A DNA stretch of 64,000 bases from Nostoc sp. KVJ3 (GTDB lineage: Bacteria > Cyanobacteriota > Cyanobacteriia > Cyanobacteriales > Nostocaceae), in assembly GCF_026127265.1 (NCBI RefSeq), contig NZ_WWFG01000001.1, positions 186,001 to 250,000 of the forward strand, in the 5' to 3' direction. The notes beneath the pieces were generated by a model that worked only from the letters and a program-made list of their open reading frames with translations, made no database searches and was not told where the DNA came from. The position numbers and the translations under genes are program-made. Shown piece by piece: positions 1 to 7,893 of this stretch (position 1 is its first letter; each line of letters starts with the position of its first letter).

Positions 1-2
1 GT

Positions 3-806
3 TATAAAGCGATCGCTTATTCTAGTGTAGCCATCTGCGTTGTGGGTTTGTTCGTTTGGGTACACCACATGTTTACCAGTGGTACACCCGGTTGGATGCG
101 GATGTTCTTCACCATCTCCACTCTCATCGTTGCAGTTCCCACTGGCGTAAAGATTTTTGCCTGGGTTGCTACCCTTTGGGGTGGTAAAATTCGCTTCACT
201 GGTGCGATGCTTTTCGCCATTGGTTTGTTGTCGATGTTCGTCATGGGCGGCTTAAGTGGTGTGACGATGGGAACAGCGCCTTTTGATGTTCACGTTCACG
301 ACACATATTATGTTGTCGGACATTTTCATTACGTTCTGTTTGGCGGTTCCGTGTTTGGCATTTATGCCGGTATTTATCACTGGTTCCCCAAAATGACCGG
401 ACGAATGTTGAATGAAAGCTTGGCACGTATTCACTTTGCTCTCACCTTCATCGGTACAAATCTTACCTTTTTACCGATGCACGAGTTGGGTTTAAAAGGA
501 ATGCCTAGACGGGTGGCAATGTATGACCCTCAATTTATCGACCTCAATCAAATTTGTACCTTTGGCTCAATTGTTTTGGGGATATCGGTAATTCCTTTTG
601 CCATCAACATAATCTACAGTTGGTTGCAAGGGCCTTTGGCAGGTGATAATCCTTGGCAAGCTTTGACTTTAGAATGGACAACTAGCTCACCACCTGCAAT
701 TGAAAACTGGGAAGTGTTGCCGGTTGTGACTCATGGCCCTTATGACTACGGTCACGGTCATAGTACTGAAGTACAGCCATCTGCAACACCAGAAGCTAGT
801 GCTTAG
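3..806 (+). CDS. ctaD: Cytochrome c oxidase subunit I, 3' part (5' end outside window)
   Basis: This is the catalytic haem-copper subunit of the aa3-type respiratory terminal oxidase, an integral membrane protein that reduces oxygen and pumps protons. The open frame enters from before base 1; the first in-window codons read YKAIAYSS, part of the K-channel helix. WVHHMF holds the pair of CuB histidines, and the HDTYYVVGHFHYVL stretch holds the haem a3 and haem a ligand histidines. Several transmembrane helices follow, then a His-rich acidic tail. About half of the usual 550-580 residues is present. ctaE follows in the same direction after a 640-base spacer that carries a tandem repeat array, consistent with a stretched ctaC-ctaD-ctaE operon. 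The first in-frame GTG at 42 is not a real start. Confidence 0.97.
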   Translation, partial: YKAIAYSSVAICVVGLFVWVHHMFTSGTPGWMRMFFTISTLIVAVPTGVKIFAWVATLWGGKIRFTGAMLFAIGLLSMFVMGGLSGVTMGTAPFDVHVHDTYYVVGHFHYVLFGGSVFGIYAGIYHWFPKMTGRMLNESLARIHFALTFIGTNLTFLPMHELGLKGMPRRVAMYDPQFIDLNQICTFGSIVLGISVIPFAINIIYSWLQGPLAGDNPWQALTLEWTTSSPPAIENWEVLPVVTHGPYDYGHGHSTEVQPSATPEASA

Positions 807-826
807 TGAAAGCGTAGCGTTTTTAA

Positions 827-994
827 TGTAAGCCGATGCATTCACAATGCAAGCCAATGCATTAACAATGCAGACCAATGCATTCACAATGCAAGCTAAT
901 GCATTAACAATGCAAGCCGACGCATTAACAATGTAAGCCGATGCATTAACAATGCAAGCCGATACATTAACAATGCAAGCCGATACATTCACAA
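827..994. repeat. Eight tandem copies of a 21-bp repeat with internal dyad
   Basis: Eight head-to-tail 21-base units fill the stretch just after the ctaD stop. The consensus is TGCAAGCCGATGCATTAACA plus A, with a few substitutions per unit. Each unit contains or abuts the inverted repeat TGCATT-AAC-AATGCA, so the array could fold as a chain of small hairpins in RNA. The 21-base period keeps one minus-strand frame open (a 7-residue periodic peptide), which I regard as a shadow. Its place inside the probable cta operon suggests either a neutral minisatellite or an mRNA stability or attenuation element. Confidence 0.9.
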
Positions 995-1079
995 TGTCAG
1001 GTATTGCCAAATTTAATTCGCTACGAATTAATGAAATGCTGTACTTAACGTGATGTGCAAGTTATTCTCTCCCCTAGAA

Positions 1080-1201
1080 GCTACGGTGTACACACAAGTC
1101 AAATTACCCCCCTTAATCCCCCCTTGTAAAGGGGGGAAACAAGAGATTCTTGTTCCCTCCCCTTTATAAGGGGAGGGTTAGGGTGGGCTAATTCGAGGAC
1201 T
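1080..1201. repeat. Dispersed G/C-tract palindromic repeat
   Basis: Runs such as CCCCCCTTAATCCCCCCTT pair with downstream AAGGGGGG and AAGGGGAGGG tracts, forming long imperfect hairpins. The same vocabulary, including the leading GGTGTACACACAAGTC, recurs near 18550-18700; related G/C-tract segments occur at 4060-4145, 14228-14263, 52480-52620, 57100-57175 and 60020-60150. It is a non-coding interspersed repeat of the type common in Nostoc genomes. The rest of the ctaD-ctaE spacer (1202-1440) shows no gene. Confidence 0.75.
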
Positions 1202-1448
1202 GGTAGTGATTCGATAACTTGTGTGAAAGGTCAAGAGGCTTTGATTCTTGCTCCCCAACGCTAGCTCTTAAGGGTCTGGGGGTTAGGTTTGAAAGAAAGT
1301 TGCACACGGCGCTACTTGGTTAAGAAATAACTCTTGTGGGCTTGGGCATTCTGCCTTAATCTTGGACGGGTGAGACACCCATCCCACAAACAAATCAGGA
1401 CTGTGAAGAATTGAATTGCCCGACGCTTCACCTTTGAGGGTAAACAAC

Positions 1449-2045
1449 ATGACCATAGCTACGACAAGCAAAGATCACAGTGCAGGACACGAAGAACATC
1501 CAGATTTAAGAGTTTGGGGATTGTTGACATTCCTTGCCTCTGAATCTCTGATGTTTGGGGGATTTTTTGCCACTTATCTATTTTTCCGAGGTATTACACC
1601 CGTTTGGCCTCCAGAAGGCAGTGAAGTAGAACTACTTGTACCGACAATTAACACCATTATTCTGGTGTCTAGTAGTTTCGTGATTCACTTCGGTGATACG
1701 GCGATTAAAAAGAATAACGTCAAGGGAATGCAACTGTGGTATGCAATTACTGCAATCATGGGGGCAATTTTCTTGGGTGGTCAGGTTTATGAGTACTCAA
1801 CTTTAGGGTATGGTTTGACTACCAACGTCTTCGCCAACTGCTTTTATATCATGACCGGGTTCCACGGTTTGCACGTTTTTGTGGGACTGTTATTGATATT
1901 ACGCGCATTGTGGCGATCGCGTCTCCCCGGTGAATATTCTGCAACCAATCATACTTTCATCGAAATGACAGAGATTTACTGGCACTTCGTAGACATTATT
2001 TGGATTGTTTTATTCACCTTGGTGTACGTTCTTACTTTGTTTTAA
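1449..2045 (+). CDS. ctaE: Cytochrome c oxidase subunit III
   Basis: A 198-residue membrane subunit of the aa3-type oxidase; subunit III stabilises the catalytic core and lines the oxygen and proton entry side. The sequence begins with a short polar segment (HSAGHEEHPDLRVWG) and then shows five hydrophobic helices, with the family signature around ESLMFGGFFATYLFFRG and, near the C-terminus, the histidine-rich HFVDIIWIVLF helix. The length fits the short five-helix bacterial form. I chose ATG 1449 rather than an upstream TTG at 1416 because GAGGG lies eight bases before it. It is downstream of ctaD on the same strand. Confidence 0.95.
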   Translation: MTIATTSKDHSAGHEEHPDLRVWGLLTFLASESLMFGGFFATYLFFRGITPVWPPEGSEVELLVPTINTIILVSSSFVIHFGDTAIKKNNVKGMQLWYAITAIMGAIFLGGQVYEYSTLGYGLTTNVFANCFYIMTGFHGLHVFVGLLLILRALWRSRLPGEYSATNHTFIEMTEIYWHFVDIIWIVLFTLVYVLTLF

Positions 2046-2066
2046 ATTGGGCATTGGGCAAAGCAA

Positions 2067-2091
2067 AGACGCGATAAATCGCCGTCTCTAC
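2067..2091. repeat. GAGACG palindrome-family copy
   Basis: AGACGCGATAAATCGCCGTCT forms an imperfect palindrome 20 bases after the ctaE stop. The same family appears at 4165-4193, 16864-16885, 24529-24556, 41956-41983 and 50021-50049, always outside genes and often at a gene 3' end, so it may serve as a terminator here. Confidence 0.6.
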
Positions 2092-2197
2092 AATGATCAA
2101 TCTTTCGTCTTGATGGCGATTTATCATCTCTCTTGCTTTAACCGAACCGTATTGCCTCATATCCCCGATCCTCCTTATCTCCATTCAGGAGTTAATT

Positions 2198-2683
2198 ATG
2201 CAAGTCGATACAAACAAATTCTCATGGTTCCAGGTTCCAGAGGACATCAAACATTTATTAATTCTCGCTGCACAAAACTGGGAAAATACATCAGAATCCG
2301 AAAAATATATTCAACAAGCTTTAGCCCAAACTGGTGAAAATACAGATGTATTGGTAGCAGCATATAGATTTTTCTATTATAAAAACAATTATTCTCTTGC
2401 ATTACAAACAACAATCAAATTATTAGATAAAATTAAAGAACTAGAACAATTCCCCGATGACTGGGAGCAACTTCAGCCGATATTAGTCAATCGCAAAGAA
2501 GACCCACAAATTCGATTGTACTTAAATGCTTATGCTGCTTCTGGATTAGTGCTAGCAAAGTTAGGAGAAATTGAGCAAGCCAAAGAAATCAGCACCAGAG
2601 TCAAGCAGATAGACGAAAAGAATGATTTTGGTTCTGGGATTCTGCTAGATATTTTGACACGTCCGCCAGAAGAAGATGATTAA
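2198..2683 (+). CDS. Helical-repeat (TPR-like) protein of unknown function
   Basis: A 161-residue soluble, acidic, helix-rich protein. Segments such as DIKHLLILAAQNWENTSESE, NTDVLVAAYRFFYYKNNYS and LNAYAASGLVLAKLGEIEQA have the spacing of tetratricopeptide helical pairs, and the last one is a recognisable TPR-like repeat. No catalytic motif is visible. It opens a same-strand group with a cupin and a NifO-like protein, so a role as an accessory or scaffold protein in nitrogenase-related metabolism is a reasonable inference, resting only on neighbours. The ATG at 2198 follows CAGGAG seven bases upstream, a good ribosome binding site. Confidence 0.75.
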   Translation: MQVDTNKFSWFQVPEDIKHLLILAAQNWENTSESEKYIQQALAQTGENTDVLVAAYRFFYYKNNYSLALQTTIKLLDKIKELEQFPDDWEQLQPILVNRKEDPQIRLYLNAYAASGLVLAKLGEIEQAKEISTRVKQIDEKNDFGSGILLDILTRPPEEDD

Positions 2684-2714
2684 TTAGTCAGCAATGAAAA
2701 GTCAAGGTGAAATC

Positions 2715-2876
2715 ATGAACAATTGGTTATCTACTAAATCCTATTCTTTATTAGGAGCAAGTACTGATAGTAACTCTATCATCCCTCCTATTAACATACC
2801 TACTAAACTTCCTGTAGGTAACATTCCTAATGTCTCACCGATCATTGTGATTCAATCTTCTCCGCTATCAATTTAA
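2715..2876 (+). CDS. Possible small protein, Ile/Pro-rich
   Basis: A 53-codon frame between the helical-repeat gene and the cupin gene. ATG 2715 is preceded by AAGGTGA with suitable spacing, and the frame ends six bases before the cupin start. The peptide is rich in Ile, Pro, Ser and Asn (IIPPINIPTKLPVGNIPNVS) and has no recognised domain. It fills the gap between two operon-like genes, which is its main support. It may equally be a chance frame. Confidence 0.35.
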   Translation: MNNWLSTKSYSLLGASTDSNSIIPPINIPTKLPVGNIPNVSPIIVIQSSPLSI

Positions 2877-2881
2877 AAGTT

Positions 2882-3493
2882 ATGAAAGGTAGGGATTGGC
2901 TGCTAACAGGGGACGGTCAGCATCAAGAATGTAAATCTGTAAGAGCCTGGGATTTATTGAGAGAAAATTACCGCCTTTATCGGTTTTTAACTGAGGTGGA
3001 AGATGTTCTCAATGGCAGTGACAAGGAAACCAATTGTCTACCAGAAATTCGGATGCTTGTAAGACGCTTGATGGTAAATTCCTACTGGGTGCAAAGTCAA
3101 CATTTAGAGGCTTCACCCAAAACGGGAAGCTCTGTTTTACTCCTATATGATGAATTAGGTTTTCCGTTGACTGTGCAAACAGTAACATTTGCACCAGGAA
3201 CCCGTTCAAACATTCATAATCATGGGACATGGGGAATCGTGGCGGTGTTAAAAGGCCAAGAAAAAAATACTTTTTGGCGACGCACCAATAGCCCAGAATT
3301 TCAGGACAAAATCGAAGCAACGGGAGAATTAACTCTCTTCCCAGGAGACATTATTAGCTTTACTCCCGATGCAATTCACAGTGTAGAAGCAGTGGGTGAT
3401 GAACCAACTGTGACTTTTAATATTTATGGCGAAACCGATCCAAATGAGAGGTTTGAGTTTGACTCAGTTAGCCATAAAGCGAGGAATTTTTGA
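2882..3493 (+). CDS. Three-histidine cupin, cysteine dioxygenase-like
   Basis: A 203-residue single-domain cupin. The first cupin motif is APGTRSNIHNHGTWGIVAVLKG-like, with H112 and H114, and the second, FPGDIISFTPDAIHSV, supplies H166. The metal-ligand glutamate of classic cupins is absent, which is the three-histidine pattern of thiol dioxygenases such as cysteine dioxygenase. Those enzymes bind Fe(II) and oxidise a thiol to a sulfinate. Substrate cannot be read from sequence. It sits upstream of a NifO-like gene and near convergent cysK, so a link to cysteine or sulfur supply is plausible. No strong ribosome binding site precedes ATG 2882. Confidence 0.8.
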   Translation: MKGRDWLLTGDGQHQECKSVRAWDLLRENYRLYRFLTEVEDVLNGSDKETNCLPEIRMLVRRLMVNSYWVQSQHLEASPKTGSSVLLLYDELGFPLTVQTVTFAPGTRSNIHNHGTWGIVAVLKGQEKNTFWRRTNSPEFQDKIEATGELTLFPGDIISFTPDAIHSVEAVGDEPTVTFNIYGETDPNERFEFDSVSHKARNF

Positions 3494-3549
3494 TTTCATC
3501 AGTTCGTAGTTAGCGCTTTAGCGCTAAAGAATAATTAGGAGATAGTTGA

Positions 3550-4020
3550 ATGGCAAAGGTAATTTTCTATAGCAAACCAGGCTGTAAAGGTGGAGTTAAG
3601 CAAAAAGTTTTGCTAACAGCTGCCGGTCATGAGGTGATACCACAAAATATGCTCACAGAACCTTGGACAGTTGAAAGGTTGCGTTCATTTTTTGGCGATC
3701 GCCCCGTAGCCGAATGGTTTAATCTTTCCGCCCCCAAGGTAAAATCTGGTGAGGTGGTTCCTGAAAAGGTGGATGAACAAACCGCCTTGGCGTTGATGTT
3801 GAAAGAACCACTGTTAATTCGCCGTCCTTTATTAGAAGTAGGCGAACAGCGTGAGGTAGGATTTGATGTCCAAAAGATTGATGCTTGGATTGGCTTACAA
3901 GCTGTAGATGAATCCTTGCAAGAAATCAGCGACAAGCTTCTGAAGCAAGATTTGCAAAACTGTTCCCACGGTAAAGATCATAGCCATCAACACCATAAGA
4001 AAGGCGGCTGTAAGCATTAG
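3550..4020 (+). CDS. Nitrogenase-associated ArsC/Spx-fold protein (NifO-like) with His tail
   Basis: A 156-residue protein of the thioredoxin-fold ArsC/Spx superfamily. It starts VIFYSKPGCKGGVKQKVLL, with a single cysteine (C12) where ArsC has its catalytic cysteine, and continues with the family core LTEPWTVERLRSFFG, VAEWFNLSAP and EPLLIRRPLLEV. This layout matches the nitrogenase-associated family that includes Azotobacter NifO rather than true arsenate reductases. The C-terminus carries an unusual tail, HGKDHSHQHHKKGGCKH, able to bind metal such as Ni, Zn or Fe. It follows the cupin gene by 56 bases with AGGAGATAG before the start. A role in nitrogenase cofactor or redox support is inferred from the family. 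Confidence 0.85.
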   Translation: MAKVIFYSKPGCKGGVKQKVLLTAAGHEVIPQNMLTEPWTVERLRSFFGDRPVAEWFNLSAPKVKSGEVVPEKVDEQTALALMLKEPLLIRRPLLEVGEQREVGFDVQKIDAWIGLQAVDESLQEISDKLLKQDLQNCSHGKDHSHQHHKKGGCKH

Positions 4021-4164
4021 ACATAGCTGACAATTCAGATCGTGTGCAAAAATCGATGAAAAACCTAACCCCCTAACCCCGGATGCGGGAAGGGGGAAAA
4101 TTCAAAGTCTCTCTCCTTTTAGGAGAGAGATTTAGAGAGAGGTTTTAGAGATACCGTGAAAAAT

Positions 4165-4193
4165 GTAGAGACGTAGCACTGCTACGTCTCTAT
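4165..4193. terminator. Perfect inverted repeat at the cysK 3' end
   Basis: GAGACGTAGCA and TGCTACGTCTC (4168-4190) form an 11-base-pair stem around one central base, three to five bases beyond the cysK stop and about 145 bases beyond the NifO-like gene. It lies between convergent genes and could terminate both. It belongs to the GAGACG palindrome family, so it may also be a mobile repeat. Confidence 0.5.
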
Positions 4194-4195
4194 CC

Positions 4196-5155
4196 TTAAC
4201 GCACGCCAGCAGTTTCTAAAGACAAATCCTGAAACATTGGTGTACTGAGATAACGTTCGCCAAAGGAAGGCTGAATCATCACAATTAAACGTCCGGCATT
4301 TTCTGGACGTTTACCGACTTGAATTGCAGCACACAAAGCTGCACCAGAGGATATCCCAGATAATAAGCCTTCTTCTTTTGCCAAACGTCGCCCATAAGCG
4401 ATCGCTTGTTCATCACTGACTCGAATTACTTCATCAACCAATTCCAAGCGCAGAACATCGGGGATAAATCCTGCACCAATACCCTGAATCTTATGTGGCC
4501 CGGCTTCACCACCGGAGAGAACAGGGCTATTGCTGGGTTCAACTGCGATCGCCTTAAAAGTCTTCTTGCGCTGTTTAAGTACCTCTGCAATCCCAGTAAT
4601 CGTCCCACCAGTCCCTACCCCAGCAATGACGATATCCACTTCACCATCTGTATCCGTCCAAATTTCTTCGGCGGTAGTTTCTTGGTGAACTTTCGGATTA
4701 GCAGGGTTGCGGAACTGTTGCAGCATAAAAGCATTAGGAGTATTAGCCACAATTTCCTCAGCTTTGCGAATCGCTCCCCGCATTCCTTCCGCGCCTGGTG
4801 TCAACTCTAAAGCTGCGCCATAAGCTCTCAGCATAGCGCGTCTTTCTTGGCTCATCGTCTCAGGCATGGTCAAAATCAAACGGTAGCCACGCGCTGCTGC
4901 TACCATCGCTAGAGCAATTCCTGTATTACCTGAAGTAGGTTCAACTAAAATCGTCTTTCCAGGAGAAATTGAGCCAGCCGCTTCTGCTGAAAGTACCATA
5001 CTCAACCCAATGCGGTCTTTCACCGAAGCGGCTGGGTTCATCCCTTCTAATTTGACAACTATCCTTGCTACTACTCCCTCAGCTTGAGGAATCTTGTTTA
5101 GTTGAACTAAAGGAGTTCGTCCGATTAGTTCTGTTATGTCTTGAGCAATCCGCAT
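4196..5155 (-). CDS. cysK: Cysteine synthase (O-acetylserine sulfhydrylase)
   Basis: A 319-residue PLP enzyme that makes cysteine from O-acetylserine and sulfide in the cytoplasm. NPAASVKDR places the PLP lysine at K46; PTSGNTG (73-79) binds the substrate carboxylate; GVGTGGT (179-185) is the phosphate-binding loop; SGISSGA (266-272) completes the PLP site. PSFGERYLST near the C-terminus is typical of CysK rather than cystathionine beta-synthase. Length and all motifs are intact. It is convergent with the cupin and NifO-like genes. The roughly 1 kb upstream is gene-free, leaving room for regulation, but I recognise no specific operator. Confidence 0.95.
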   Translation of the reverse strand: MRIAQDITELIGRTPLVQLNKIPQAEGVVARIVVKLEGMNPAASVKDRIGLSMVLSAEAAGSISPGKTILVEPTSGNTGIALAMVAAARGYRLILTMPETMSQERRAMLRAYGAALELTPGAEGMRGAIRKAEEIVANTPNAFMLQQFRNPANPKVHQETTAEEIWTDTDGEVDIVIAGVGTGGTITGIAEVLKQRKKTFKAIAVEPSNSPVLSGGEAGPHKIQGIGAGFIPDVLRLELVDEVIRVSDEQAIAYGRRLAKEEGLLSGISSGAALCAAIQVGKRPENAGRLIVMIQPSFGERYLSTPMFQDLSLETAGVR

Positions 5156-6149
5156 TATTTAACTCCTAAAATTCTAAATCTTAGTACAGAGTATTTACTT
5201 GTAACAATAAGCTTTTGTGTATTTAATTTGTAGTTTAGTGTTAATGAGTGCATATACTATGTATTCTAACTTAACCACAAAATACGAAAGTTTAGGAAGA
5301 ACTTTTACCAGACACTCTCATTGATTCTCACTTGAGAAGATGTCTAGCTTGCCATCTTTGTATTTTACCATTTGGAATTGCTGACTATCGTCTCTTAGGC
5401 TAAGATCAATTTTTATAATTCTGTATATATGAATAATTTTTATCATCCTTTTCTATTTGTTATGGAAATTTAATTTACTTTCAAAACATTTAATTGATTT
5501 TCTAAATTTATTCATTTATCTTTATCAAGAGACATCGATATTTTATTTTGAGTGCAGATTTTATCTACCAAAACTTGCATCTAAAACCGTTCTAAAACAT
5601 TGCCTATATTGCTTTTAGGTTGAGTACAAAAACACCAGAACCCCACTTCAAAAATACTAGAACCCCATCTCAAAAACACTAGCACCCATACCCCAATAAA
5701 TTTTTATAAGACTTATCAGGCAATGATTACAGACGTTGAGTACTATTCTAATGAATTTAATAATCTTAACAAGACTGGGGTAAACTGTTTTGTGGAGGGC
5801 GGCTGATATAAATCGTATAGGATTTACGCAGAGATTCCCCTCTACCCCCCAACATTCCTGAGCGAAAGCTGAGTGAACTAGGGGGGACTTCTTAATCTCC
5901 CTTTTGAGAGCAAGATGAAACCAGATTCTAGGATCTAAGTGCGTTCTTTCTGATTGAATAATCCTACATTTTGTGAAAATGTTGGTAAATTTTCGGTGGT
6001 CAGTAGTCAGTAGTAATTAGAAAAGTAACTGACAACTAATTATTCTGAAAATTACCGTTTACACATATTTTAATATCAAAACTGTTTGATATAGACAGCA
6101 AAAGATATTTTCTTACTGGGTGCATACTACCTAGCAAGGGAGAGCCAAG
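5156..6149. other. Gene-free 1-kb AT-rich spacer with short tandem repeats
   Basis: No convincing coding frame. It holds three imperfect 22-base tandem units at about 5625-5690 (AAAAACACCAGAACCCCACT and variants), a G/C-tract palindrome near 5835-5890, and TCAGTAGTCAGTAGT at 6000-6014. A GGATTTACGCA motif near 5819 resembles the terminus of the inverted-repeat element at 40794. The stretch separates cysK and the 6150 gene, which are divergent, so it contains both promoters; I cannot place the boxes confidently. Confidence 0.6.
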
Positions 6150-6572
6150 ATGAAAGCAAAACTTTTAAATGTTCTTACAGTTTTCGTAGTTACTTTAGCA
6201 GTGCTTTCTCCAGAGCTAGTAGTATTTGGCATAGTTTGGGAGCGACATCTGGATTTAGTAAAATCCCAGAATTTAGCCTACGAAGTTAACAAGACTACTC
6301 AAGATGCTCCCGCCTTGGCTCCCCAGACAGAGGTTACACATTCCCCTCAGACTAGCATCCAATCCTCTGACCGTAATGTGATTCATCAAATGCTGACTGT
6401 TGCTGAACAATATAAATTTGCCGCTATCTTACAATGGTTCTTCTTGTTAACCCCTATTTGTGTTGGGTTAGGAATTCTCTTTTATGACAGATACCTTGTG
6501 CATCGTGCGGCTGTTTTAAAAGAACAAGTTGAAATGTTGGAAAGACTTTGGCATCAAAGTATCGAACAGTAA
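6150..6572 (+). CDS. Small membrane protein, two transmembrane segments, unknown
   Basis: A 140-residue protein with a hydrophobic N-terminal helix (about residues 5-28), a roughly 55-residue polar linker rich in Pro, Thr and Gln, a second hydrophobic helix (about 90-112: FAAILQWFFLLTPICVGLGI), and a C-terminal amphipathic helix likely to form a coiled coil (AVLKEQVEMLERLWHQ). The linker would face the periplasm or the outside and the tail the cytoplasm, or the reverse. I do not recognise the family. ATG 6150 has AAGGGAGAG ten bases upstream. Two further small genes follow closely on the same strand. Confidence 0.7.
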   Translation: MKAKLLNVLTVFVVTLAVLSPELVVFGIVWERHLDLVKSQNLAYEVNKTTQDAPALAPQTEVTHSPQTSIQSSDRNVIHQMLTVAEQYKFAAILQWFFLLTPICVGLGILFYDRYLVHRAAVLKEQVEMLERLWHQSIEQ

Positions 6573-6611
6573 TCAATTCACAATTTACTCACTACAATCA
6601 ACAAAATTACC

Positions 6612-6893
6612 ATGTCAGAACAACGCCAGCAATTGTATTTCAACCTGATTGATGAATTACTCAGATGCCCTAATGGTCAAGAACCACAAATTTTGGAATC
6701 TAAGCCAGAATTGATTGATTCTGGTTTCGTAGAAACAATGTTACAAGTCGCAACTATGTTTGCCCATGAAGGCAATCAAGATGGTGCAAAATTTTTATTT
6801 TTTGTGGCGCGTGAGTTAGCTAAAGAATTGGGTTTATACCCTGAAGTTCCCAATACTGAAGTTGCAAATACTGAAACCGCAAATAAGGAGTAA
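6612..6893 (+). CDS. Stand-alone copy of a domain found at the N-terminus of CHAT/TPR proteins
   Basis: A 93-residue acidic protein. The pattern YFNLIDELLRCPNGQEPQIL, then LIDSGFVETMLQVA and GNQDGAKFLFFVARELAKELGL, resembles the short helical module that in Nostoc-type cyanobacteria precedes TPR arrays and CHAT protease-like domains. Here it stands alone, with a short C-terminal tail of imperfect repeats (EVPNTEVANTETANKE). It ends three bases before the next gene and so is probably co-transcribed with it. The family recall is from memory and not verified. Function unknown. Confidence 0.7.
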   Translation: MSEQRQQLYFNLIDELLRCPNGQEPQILESKPELIDSGFVETMLQVATMFAHEGNQDGAKFLFFVARELAKELGLYPEVPNTEVANTETANKE

Positions 6894-6895
6894 AA

Positions 6896-7207
6896 ATGCT
6901 GTTGACTTCAACGGATGCGGGGCAAATAGCTTTAGAACTGCTCATGGCAGATTGGAATATTTCAGAAGAGAATCGGGAGTGGTTCACAATCTTTAACTCT
7001 CGTCTAATTGGCGAGAGTTGGTACACCGTGGAATTAGGTGTAGAAGGCTTTCCCGATAGATGGTTTATTCAAGTATATGACACTGGAGCATGCGATCCAA
7101 ACTATACATTTATATCGCCAATCCGTGGTTCTGAAGGATTTACGGACTTTGTAAATGTACCCGATATCATAGCAGAGGTCTTAGTTTGTGAACGCAATGC
7201 TCGATAA
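6896..7207 (+). CDS. Conserved-looking small acidic protein, unknown
   Basis: A 103-residue acidic soluble protein that starts directly after the stop of the preceding gene, with AAGGAG just before ATG 6896. It is rich in aromatic residues (REWFTIFNSRLIGESWYTVELGVEGFPDRWFIQVYDTG), suggesting a compact beta-rich fold. No catalytic motif or known family is recognised. Tight coupling with the 6612 gene suggests the two products act together. Confidence 0.7.
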   Translation: MLLTSTDAGQIALELLMADWNISEENREWFTIFNSRLIGESWYTVELGVEGFPDRWFIQVYDTGACDPNYTFISPIRGSEGFTDFVNVPDIIAEVLVCERNAR

Positions 7208-7494
7208 TAATTAAAAATTCAACATTTAGAATTCAAGATTGAAATGTGCTGATTAAATACATTTTATTTGAATTCATGATTTTTGATGTCAGAGTATTTG
7301 GGAATATCTCATCTTTACAACAGGTACTGAAACCAATACTTTGATGTTTGATTCAATATAAAGATGCTTTACGCAAATCGGAGGTAATACCAAATAAGGT
7401 ATGCCTCTTTTTTCTGTAATATTTAATATTTTATTTAAGCCTTATAAGGTATTTTTTCATCTTTAATTGATAAAATTATGTTATATTAAATAGC

Positions 7495-7860
7495 GTGATG
7501 GACGCTACAGAAATATCAGTTCCAATGATTGCTGAAGATATCTTAGCCAAAGAATTCACAAGAGTCCTCAACCACTACTACCCAAAAGTTGGGGAATTAC
7601 TAGATGGGTGTCATGTGAAAGTCATCACCTGTTTTTGGGGACGACCTGCTAGACGCTTGCAGTATATAGGAATTTATTGCTCTGCCGAAATGATTTCCTA
7701 TGTGCAAGCCCACAAAGAAATACTCAGAGAAGTAGCAGGGAATATGGGTCTAGTGCAGGTAGTCTGCATGAATGCCAAACGATTATTGCGCGATCCGATG
7801 TCGACGGTCAAACATAATAATCCACGCCTATGGTTGGAGTTGCAGTTAGTTGCAAATTAG
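7495..7860 (+). CDS. Hypothetical protein, unknown family
   Basis: A 121-residue protein with mixed alpha/beta character (LDGCHVKVITCFWGRPARRLQYIGIYCSAEMISYV). Four cysteines are scattered without a clear metal-binding spacing. The start is ambiguous between GTG 7495 and ATG 7498, which are adjacent. It is separated from the upstream small-gene group by 287 AT-rich bases (7208-7494) that show no gene, and is followed by a dispersed palindromic repeat. I do not recognise it. Confidence 0.6.
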   Translation: MMDATEISVPMIAEDILAKEFTRVLNHYYPKVGELLDGCHVKVITCFWGRPARRLQYIGIYCSAEMISYVQAHKEILREVAGNMGLVQVVCMNAKRLLRDPMSTVKHNNPRLWLELQLVAN

Positions 7861-7893
7861 TCATTTATGGATTATTTGAGAGAAGTAAAATGT

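Noticed and set aside
827..994. Tandem array considered as a CRISPR array
   Set aside because: Units are 21 bp head-to-tail with no spacers and no cas genes nearby.
687..1010. Minus-strand frame with a seven-residue periodic peptide
   Set aside because: It is produced by the 21-bp tandem repeat and overlaps the ctaD 3' end; no start signal or homologous domain.
2005..2337. 110-codon plus-strand frame after ctaE
   Set aside because: It overlaps ctaE and the 2198 gene in another frame, and crosses a dispersed repeat.
3550..4020. Arsenate reductase ArsC
   Set aside because: The overall pattern fits the nitrogenase-associated branch of the ArsC/Spx fold, and no arsenic resistance genes are near.
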